From positions 1 to 41,296 of the forward strand of contig NZ_JASNRC010000014.1 of assembly GCF_030411995.1 (NCBI RefSeq): a stretch of 41,296 nt of DNA. Direction: 5' to 3'. The notes under the pieces were generated by a model. The model made no database searches. It was not told the origin of the DNA and was given only the letters and a program-made list of their open reading frames with translations. Positions within the stretch are counted from its first letter, which is position 1, and each line of letters starts with the position of its first letter. The position numbers were made by a program, and so were the translations under genes. Below, piece after piece: positions 35,321 through 41,296 of this stretch. Origin of the DNA: Massilia sp. YIM B02769 (GTDB lineage Bacteria > Pseudomonadota > Gammaproteobacteria > Burkholderiales > Burkholderiaceae_D).

Positions 35321-36556
35321 ATGGAATACAGTCCTCCGCCGCTTTTCAAACAAGGCGCTCCCGCGCGGGTCAAGGTCACCGTGTTCGCGCTGTTGTCGAT
35401 CGTGCTGCTGGTGGTCGATGCGCGCATGCACCTGCTCGGCGCCGCGCGCCAGGTGGCCGCCACCGTGCTCTACCCGCTGCAGATGGCCGCGCTGATGCCG
35501 CGCGACGCCCTGTACGGCATGGGCGATTATTTTTCCTCGATCGCCAGCCTGCAAAAGGAAGTCGTGGCGCTCAAGAGTCAGCAGGTGGCCCAGGCCCAGG
35601 CCATGCAGCAGGCCCAGCTCCAGATGGCCGAGAACGCCCATTTGCGGCGCCTGCTCGATGCGAAGGAACACCTGCCGGTGCAAGCCATGATGGGCGAGAT
35701 CCTGTACGACGCACGCGACCCGTCGACGCGCCGCATCGTGCTCGACCGCGGCACGCGCAACGGCGTGCAGCTCGGCCTGCCGGTGATCGACAACCTTGGG
35801 GTGGTCGGCCAGGTCACCCGCGTTTTCCCGTTCACGTCCGAAGTCACGCTCCTGACCGACAAGGACCAGGCGATTCCCGTGCAGGTGCTGCGCTCGGGCC
35901 TGCGCAGCGTGGCCTATGGCCGCGGCCACTCCGGCATGCTCGATTTGCGCTTCGTGGCGCCGAACGCCGATATCCAGGTTGGCGACGTGTTGATCACCTC
36001 GGGCCTGGACGGCATGTATCCGGCCGGCCTGGCCGTGGCCAAGGTGGTGCAGGTGGAAAGCGTGGCGGCCGGCGCCTTCGGGCGCGTGGTCTGCCAGCCG
36101 CTGGCCGGCATCGACCGCAACCGCCAGCTGCTGATCGTGATGTCGCAGGCCGCGCGCGAGCCGCGCCCGGCCGACGTGCCGCACGTGCCGGCCCAGGGCG
36201 GGGCGCGCCGCAACCTGCCGAAGATGGACCCGGTGCCGCTGCCGCCGCTGCCCGCCACCCCGCTGCCGGCCCAGGCGCCGGCGGCGGCCAATCCGAACGC
36301 AACGGCAGGCCTGCCGCAGGTGCCGGGCGTCGCCACGCCGAACGCGGGTAATACGGGCACGGCGCCGGCCGCCGGCGCGGCCGGGCGCCCCGCCGCAACG
36401 GCGCCTGGGGCGGCCCAGCGTCCGGCCACGGCGCCAGCCAGGGCACCGGCCACTGCGCCGGCCACTGCGCCCGCAGCGCAGGGCGCGGCCCGCTCCGGCG
36501 CCGCACCCGCCGTCAACCGGCCAGCCCAGCCGGCCACCCAGAAGGAGGGCGCGTAA
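35321..36556 (+). CDS. mreC: Rod shape-determining protein MreC
   Basis: A 411-residue bitopic inner-membrane protein. A short cytosolic tail is followed by one membrane helix (about residues 19-35, VTVFALLSIVLLVVDA), then a coiled coil (about 75-115) and the double beta-barrel with RIVLDRGTRNGVQLGLPVID, VTLLTDKDQAIPVQVL and VLITSGLDGMYPAGLAVAKV. From about residue 295 to the end lies a 115-residue tail made almost only of Ala, Pro, Gly and Thr, longer than in most family members. MreC links PBP2/RodA with MreB. mreD starts directly after its stop. Confidence 0.95.
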   Translation: MEYSPPPLFKQGAPARVKVTVFALLSIVLLVVDARMHLLGAARQVAATVLYPLQMAALMPRDALYGMGDYFSSIASLQKEVVALKSQQVAQAQAMQQAQLQMAENAHLRRLLDAKEHLPVQAMMGEILYDARDPSTRRIVLDRGTRNGVQLGLPVIDNLGVVGQVTRVFPFTSEVTLLTDKDQAIPVQVLRSGLRSVAYGRGHSGMLDLRFVAPNADIQVGDVLITSGLDGMYPAGLAVAKVVQVESVAAGAFGRVVCQPLAGIDRNRQLLIVMSQAAREPRPADVPHVPAQGGARRNLPKMDPVPLPPLPATPLPAQAPAAANPNATAGLPQVPGVATPNAGNTGTAPAAGAAGRPAATAPGAAQRPATAPARAPATAPATAPAAQGAARSGAAPAVNRPAQPATQKEGA

Positions 36557-37075
36557 ATGCCAGCCAACCGTCCCCATTACATCCTGCTGCCGGTCAGCCC
36601 GCTGTTCATCGCCTTCAGCCTGACCTGCGCCTTCATGCTCAACCTGCTGCCCTGGGGCAGCTGGATCGGCGCGCCCGATTTCGTGGCGCTGGTGCTGGTC
36701 TTCTGGGGCATCCACCAGCCGCGCAAGGTCGGCATCGGCGTCGCCTTCTGCATGGGCCTCCTGATGGACGTCCACGATGCCTCGCTGCTGGGCGAAAACG
36801 CGCTGGCCTACACGCTGCTGTCCTACGTGGCGATCATGATCCACCGCCGCGTGCTGTGGTTCCCGGTGCTGACCCAGGCCCTGCACGTATTCCCGCTGCT
36901 GCTGCTGGCCCAGGCGATCCAGTCGCTGGTGCACGTGTTCGCCACCGGCCGCTTCGGCGGCTGGCTGCACTTCGTCGAAAGCGCCGTGGCCGTGGCCCTG
37001 TGGCCGGTGATCTCCTGGCTGCTGCTGGCGCCGCAGCGCCGCGCCGTCGACCGGGACCATACCCGCCCGATCTGA
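36557..37075 (+). CDS. mreD: Rod shape-determining protein MreD
   Basis: A 172-residue integral membrane protein with about five hydrophobic helices. It begins MPANRPHYILLPVSPLFIAF and shows WIGAPDFVALVLVFWGIHQP and MGLLMDVHDASLLGENALAY, which match MreD. It works with MreC in the elongasome. Its ATG follows the mreC stop TAA without a gap, so translation is coupled. mrdA begins ten bases after its stop. Confidence 0.93.
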   Translation: MPANRPHYILLPVSPLFIAFSLTCAFMLNLLPWGSWIGAPDFVALVLVFWGIHQPRKVGIGVAFCMGLLMDVHDASLLGENALAYTLLSYVAIMIHRRVLWFPVLTQALHVFPLLLLAQAIQSLVHVFATGRFGGWLHFVESAVAVALWPVISWLLLAPQRRAVDRDHTRPI

Positions 37076-37085
37076 GTTTGGCTAG

Positions 37086-39101
37086 ATGACTGAAATCAAA
37101 GATAGCGACCGCGAGATCCACCAGTTCCGCATGCGCATGACCGCGCTGGCGGTGCTGGTGTTCGTCTGCTTCGGCCTGCTGGTAGCGCGCCTGGTCTGGC
37201 TGCAGGTGATCCACCATGACCGCTACATGGCCCAGGCCGAGGACAACCGCATCGCGCTGGTGCCGATCGTGCCGAACCGCGGCCTGATCGTCGACCGCAA
37301 CGGCGTGGTCCTGGCGCAGAACTATTCGGCCTACACGCTCGAGATCACGCCCTCGAAACTGCAGGCCAGCCTGGACTCTGTGATCGACGAGCTGGCCAAG
37401 GTCGTCAGCATCGAACCCAAGGACCGCAAGCGCTTCAGGCGCCTGCTGGAAGAGTCGCGCAGCTTTGCCAGCGTGCCGCTGCGCACCCGCCTGACCGACG
37501 ACGAGGTGGCGCGCTTCACCGCCCAGCGTTTCCGCTTCCCCGGTGTCGAGGTGCAGGCGCGCCTGTTCCGCCAGTACCCGCTGGGCGAAGTCGCCTCGCA
37601 CGTGGTCGGCTACATCGGCCGCATCAACGCCAAGGAAGCGGCGGAACTGGAAGAGGGCGACGACGCCGCCAACTACAACGGCACCGACCACATCGGCAAG
37701 GAAGGTCTGGAGAAGAAGTACGAGCGCTACCTGCACGGCACCACCGGCTACGAGGAAGTCGAGCGTTCGGCCGGCGGCCGCGCGATCCGCACGCTGTCGC
37801 GCCGCCCGCCGGTGCCGGGCTCGAACCTGATCCTCTCGATCGACATCGAGCTGCAAAAGGTGGTCGAGGAGGCCTTCGGCGACCAGCGCGGCGCCTTTGT
37901 CGCCATCGAACCGGAAACCGGCGACGTGCTGGCCTATGTCTCGCGCCCGGGCTTCGACCCCAACCTGTTCGTCGACGGCATCGACAGCCAGAGCTGGAAC
38001 GAGCTGAATACCTCGCTCGACCGGCCGCTGATGAACCGCCCGCTGTCGGGCACCTATCCGCCCGGCTCGACCTTCAAGCCCTTCATGTCGCTGGCCGCGC
38101 TGGAACTCGGTTTCCGCCGCCCGGAGCAGGGCATCCGCGACGCCGGCTTCTTCATGCTCGGCGGGCACCGCTTCAACGACGACAAGCCGGGCGGCCACGG
38201 GTATGTGGACATGTACCGCTCGATCGTCGAGTCCTGCGATACCTATTACTACCAGCTCGGCAACGAGATGGGCATCGATAACATCTCCAGGTTCATGGCG
38301 CCGTTCGGCTTCGGCGCGCCCACCGGGATCGACCTGGAGCACGAGAAGAAAGGCGTGCTGCCCTCGAAGGAATGGAAGGCGGACCGCTTCAAGCGCAGCC
38401 GCGCGGCCCAGAAGTGGGTCGGCGGCGACACCATCTCGATCTCGATCGGCCAGGGCTTCAACAACTACACCATGATCCAGCTGGCGCACGCGGTGGCCAA
38501 CCTGGCCAACAACGGCGTCGTGATGAAACCGCACCTGGTGAAACTGATCGAGGACGGTGCCACGCGCGAGCGCACGCTGACCACGCCGAAGGAAAGCCGG
38601 CGCATCCCGCTGAAGCAGGAAAACATCGACTTCATCAAGCGCGCCATGGTCGGCGTGACCCAGGAATCCTACGGCACCGGCCGCCGCGCATTCGCGAATG
38701 CCGGCTATATCTCGGGCGGCAAGACCGGCACCGCGCAGGTGATCGGCCTGAAGGGCGGCAAGTACAACGCCCACGCCATCGACGAACGGCACCGCGACAA
38801 CGCGCTGTACACGGCATTTGCGCCGGCCGACCAGCCGAAGATCGCGATCGCCCTGGTGGTCGAGAACGCCGGCTTCGGCGCGGCCTCGGCGGCGCCGATC
38901 GCGCGCAAGGCGCTCGACTACTATTTGCTCGGCAAGCGCCCGACGCCGCCTGCGCCGCCGGCCGGCGCACCGGCGGCCGGCGCTCCGGTGACGGCTGCGG
39001 CCAAGCCGGCAGCGGCGCCGGCAAGCGCGCCGGCAGCAGCGCCGGCCAGGCCGGCCGTGATCGCCGCCGCGCCGGCAGCGGCCGCCACCATCAAGGAATG
39101 A
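37086..39101 (+). CDS. mrdA: Penicillin-binding protein 2 (elongation transpeptidase)
   Basis: A 671-residue class B PBP. One membrane helix is at about 20-41 (ALAVLVFVCFGLLVARLVWL). A pedestal domain follows with NRGLIVDRNGVVLAQNYSAY. The transpeptidase has the active-site Ser328 in PPGSTFKPF, the SxD-type motif Ser383 (SCD) and Lys546 in GGKTGTAQ. It cross-links peptidoglycan during side-wall growth with RodA. The last 50 residues are an Ala/Pro-rich tail beyond the usual end. The stop is one base before the rodA ATG. Confidence 0.96.
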   Translation: MTEIKDSDREIHQFRMRMTALAVLVFVCFGLLVARLVWLQVIHHDRYMAQAEDNRIALVPIVPNRGLIVDRNGVVLAQNYSAYTLEITPSKLQASLDSVIDELAKVVSIEPKDRKRFRRLLEESRSFASVPLRTRLTDDEVARFTAQRFRFPGVEVQARLFRQYPLGEVASHVVGYIGRINAKEAAELEEGDDAANYNGTDHIGKEGLEKKYERYLHGTTGYEEVERSAGGRAIRTLSRRPPVPGSNLILSIDIELQKVVEEAFGDQRGAFVAIEPETGDVLAYVSRPGFDPNLFVDGIDSQSWNELNTSLDRPLMNRPLSGTYPPGSTFKPFMSLAALELGFRRPEQGIRDAGFFMLGGHRFNDDKPGGHGYVDMYRSIVESCDTYYYQLGNEMGIDNISRFMAPFGFGAPTGIDLEHEKKGVLPSKEWKADRFKRSRAAQKWVGGDTISISIGQGFNNYTMIQLAHAVANLANNGVVMKPHLVKLIEDGATRERTLTTPKESRRIPLKQENIDFIKRAMVGVTQESYGTGRRAFANAGYISGGKTGTAQVIGLKGGKYNAHAIDERHRDNALYTAFAPADQPKIAIALVVENAGFGAASAAPIARKALDYYLLGKRPTPPAPPAGAPAAGAPVTAAAKPAAAPASAPAAAPARPAVIAAAPAAAATIKE

Positions 39102-39102
39102 C

Positions 39103-40218
39103 ATGGCCTATTATCCCGAGCGGCGCTCGCTGAGCCGCCGCCTGAAACCGTATTTCACCGTCTTCGACTGGCCGCTGGCGCTCGTGCTGTTCATGCTGCT
39201 CACCACCAGCGTGATCACCATGTCCTCGGCCGGCCACGAATTCCCGGGCCGGGTCGAGGCGCAGATGCGCAACTTCCTGCTCGCCTTCGTCGTCATGTGG
39301 ATGGCGGCCCTGGTGCCGCCGCAGACGTTGATGCGCCTGGCCGTGCCGGTGTACACCTTCGGCGTGGCGCTGCTGGTCGCGGTGGCGGTGTTCGGCATCA
39401 TCAAGAAGGGTTCGCGGCGCTGGCTGCACGTGGGCGTGGACATCCAGCCGTCGGAGATCATGAAGATCGCCACGCCCTTGATGATCGCCTGGTATTTCCA
39501 GCAAAGGGCCAGGCTGGGCGACTGGAAGTCCTTCGTCGTGGCGGCGGTACTGCTGATCATTCCGTTCACGCTGATCGCGCGCCAGCCCGACCTCGGCACG
39601 GCGCTGCTGGTCGGCGCCTCCGGTTTCTACGTGATCTTCCTGGCCGGACTGTCCTGGAAGATGCTGGTCGGCCTCGCGCTGGCGGGCGCGGCCAGTTTGC
39701 CGGTGGCCTGGTCGATGCTGCACGATTACCAGCGCGAGCGGGTGATGACGCTGATCGACCCGACCTCGGACCCGCTCGGCAAGGGCTTCCACATCATCCA
39801 GTCGGTGATCGCGATCGGCTCCGGCGGCATGACCGGCAAGGGCTACCACCAGGGCACCCAGGGCCAGCTCGAATTCGTGCCGGAACAAACTACCGATTTC
39901 CTGTTCTCGGTCTATTCGGAAGAATTTGGACTTGTCGGCAACCTATTTCTTTTGGTAATTTACCTGCTGCTGATCGGCCGCGGCATGATGATTGCGGCCA
40001 ACGCCCCGAATTTGTTCTCCCGGCTGCTGGCCGGCGCGATCACGATGATCTTCTTTACGTATGCCTTTGTGAACATGGGCATGGTGAGCGGGATCCTGCC
40101 CGTGGTCGGGGTTCCGCTGCCTTTCATGAGCTATGGCGGAACGGCGTTCATTACCCTGGGGCTCGGCGCTGGTATATTGATGAGCATACAAAGGCACCGC
40201 AAGCTGGTGCAGACCTAA
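39103..40218 (+). CDS. rodA: Peptidoglycan glycosyltransferase RodA
   Basis: A 371-residue SEDS-family polymerase with about ten membrane helices. WLHVGVDIQPSEIMKI and RQPDLGTALLV are typical, and KGYHQGTQGQLEFVPEQTTDF and GTAFITLGLGAGILMS complete the SEDS pattern. It polymerises lipid II with PBP2. It begins one base after mrdA, and rlpA follows nine bases after its stop. Confidence 0.96.
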   Translation: MAYYPERRSLSRRLKPYFTVFDWPLALVLFMLLTTSVITMSSAGHEFPGRVEAQMRNFLLAFVVMWMAALVPPQTLMRLAVPVYTFGVALLVAVAVFGIIKKGSRRWLHVGVDIQPSEIMKIATPLMIAWYFQQRARLGDWKSFVVAAVLLIIPFTLIARQPDLGTALLVGASGFYVIFLAGLSWKMLVGLALAGAASLPVAWSMLHDYQRERVMTLIDPTSDPLGKGFHIIQSVIAIGSGGMTGKGYHQGTQGQLEFVPEQTTDFLFSVYSEEFGLVGNLFLLVIYLLLIGRGMMIAANAPNLFSRLLAGAITMIFFTYAFVNMGMVSGILPVVGVPLPFMSYGGTAFITLGLGAGILMSIQRHRKLVQT

Positions 40219-40227
40219 GGAGAAAGA

Positions 40228-41268
40228 ATGGCGCGCATGACCGCTCAGAGATCTCTCCCAGTGGTCATCGCGTTGGCAGCGTTGATGACCGGCTGCGGGA
40301 CGACCGAGGGAAACAAGACTCTGGTCCCGTTACCGTGGAAGCACAAGGTCACCAAGCCGGGGGCGATCAACCCCAAGCTGCCGCCGGCCAACTCCGGCCG
40401 CGGCGGCTACTACAAGGACGACGGCCCCGGTACCGACATCCCGGACGGCCTGGAATTCACCCCCGACGCCGTGGTCAAGGCCGAGCCCTACGCCAAGTGG
40501 GCGAACCGGCCGTATTCCGTGTTCGGCCAGAGCTATACCCCGCTCCTGAACGAGGAGCCCTTCGTCCAGAAGGGCGTGGCCAGCTGGTATGGCGTGAAGT
40601 TCCACGGCCAGAAGACCTCCTCGGGCGAACCCTACGACATGTACAAGATGACGGCGGCCCACCCGACGCTGCCGATTCCTTCCTACGCGCGCATCACCCA
40701 CGTGGCCACCGGCCGCTCGGTGGTGGTGCGCATCAACGACCGCGGGCCTTTCCACGCCAGCCGCGTGGTCGACGTGTCCTACACCGCCGCGCTGAAACTG
40801 GGCCTGCTGGGCAAGGGCAGCCACGAAGTCGAGATCGAGCGCCTGTTCCCGGGCGACGAGATTCGCCTGGCGTCGGAACGGCGCGCCGCCACTTCGGCGG
40901 CGCAGGCCGCCGTGCCCGCTGCCGATGTGCCGCCGGAGATTGCGGCGCTGATGCTGGAAGACCGCATGCAGTCCGACAGCGCGGCCGTGGCGCAGGCCTT
41001 GCCGGCGGTGGCGGCAGCAGCCAAGGCGGGCAAGGCCTCCGGCCAGTTCTACCTGCAGCTCGGGTCCTTCAGCCAGGCCGACAAGGCCCAGGAAATGGGC
41101 CGCCTGCTGGCCGACGCCGGGCTGGCGCTGGGCGACATCGAAGTGGTGCCGAGCGGGTCGGTGAACCGGTTGTATGGCGGGCCGTTCGAGAGCCGCGCGG
41201 CGGCGCAGGAAGCGGCGCGCGGCTTGCCGTCGGGTCTCGGGATCAAGCCGATCGTGGTGAAGCGGTAA
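40228..41268 (+). CDS. rlpA: Septal-ring lytic transglycosylase RlpA with SPOR domain
   Basis: A 346-residue lipoprotein. The lipobox is LMTGC with Cys23 after MARMTAQRSLPVVIALAALM. A double-psi beta-barrel spans about 110-215, with GVASWYGVKFHGQKTSSGE and the catalytic-type VVRINDRGPFHASRVVDVS. An Ala-rich linker and a C-terminal SPOR domain (about 270-346, GQFYLQLGSFSQADKAQEM) follow. SPOR binds denuded septal peptidoglycan; RlpA cleaves such strands in some species. The ATG has AAGGAGAAAG upstream. It is the last gene of the mre-rod cluster in this window; its stop lies 28 bases before the window end. Confidence 0.93.
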   Translation: MARMTAQRSLPVVIALAALMTGCGTTEGNKTLVPLPWKHKVTKPGAINPKLPPANSGRGGYYKDDGPGTDIPDGLEFTPDAVVKAEPYAKWANRPYSVFGQSYTPLLNEEPFVQKGVASWYGVKFHGQKTSSGEPYDMYKMTAAHPTLPIPSYARITHVATGRSVVVRINDRGPFHASRVVDVSYTAALKLGLLGKGSHEVEIERLFPGDEIRLASERRAATSAAQAAVPAADVPPEIAALMLEDRMQSDSAAVAQALPAVAAAAKAGKASGQFYLQLGSFSQADKAQEMGRLLADAGLALGDIEVVPSGSVNRLYGGPFESRAAAQEAARGLPSGLGIKPIVVKR

Positions 41269-41279
41269 AGGATAGGGGC

Positions 41280-41293
41280 GGGGGGGGGGGGGG
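41280..41293. other. Poly-G run at the window end
   Basis: Fourteen consecutive G close the window almost immediately after rlpA. This may be a real homopolymer tract or a sequence-end artefact, since such runs are frequent at contig ends from two-colour short-read chemistry. Nothing else can be told here. Confidence 0.6.
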
Positions 41294-41296
41294 AGG

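Overview
The window looks like a chromosomal segment of a high-GC betaproteobacterium of the Burkholderiales, most likely Oxalobacteraceae (Massilia, Duganella or a relative). This is inferred from the gene set and gene order: a DUF1840 protein, a TorF-type porin followed by glnK-amtB, a betaproteobacterial-type gshA with gshB and a PTS IIA/HPr/EI module, the metX-metW pair, gatCAB divergent from mreBCD-mrdA-rodA-rlpA, and many short repeats carrying GTAGGGTGG or its complement. No rRNA, tRNA, CRISPR array, prophage or intact insertion sequence was found. Both window edges lie in awkward sequence: a repeat on the left and a poly-G run on the right.

Layout. 1-11 kb is nearly all minus strand: a DUF1840 protein; an ABC exporter operon (lipoprotein, ATPase, permease) chained by 4-bp start/stop overlaps; comM; apt; a DUF2239 protein; a 169-bp MITE-like element; an OmpH/Skp-like periplasmic protein translationally coupled from a TTG start to a PP2C-like phosphatase; a cobalamin-dependent (class II) ribonucleotide reductase; and ubiK. 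At about 11 kb the strand switches. The intergenic region holds a strong sigma-54 promoter and two NtrC-type sites in front of torF-glnK-amtB, a nitrogen-starvation operon.

13.8-24.8 kb is mostly plus strand: gshA, an alpha/beta hydrolase, a reverse-strand methyltransferase, gshB, then the sugar-permease-less PTS (IIA, HPr, EI), then metX-metW (methionine), an M48 protease and an RluA-type pseudouridine synthase. 24.8-30.4 kb holds xth, a MEDS-domain hybrid histidine kinase, pyrE and two small lipoprotein genes in an AT-richer patch. 30.4-33.8 kb is the minus-strand gatCAB operon (Gln/Asn-tRNA amidotransferase). From 34.1 kb to the end runs the cell-shape and elongation cluster mreB, mreC, mreD, mrdA (PBP2), rodA and rlpA.

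Most genes are conserved housekeeping genes. The parts most worth attention are the NtrC/sigma-54 control region, the MITE whose apparent target duplication supplies the stop codon of the OmpH-like gene, the phosphatase/OmpH pair with TTG coupling, the MEDS hybrid kinase, the family of at least six REP-like hairpins (two inside or beside operons), and a perfect 22-bp-stem palindrome next to a degenerate GCGGCC-rich repeat array. I saw no clearly new multi-gene defence or biosynthetic system.
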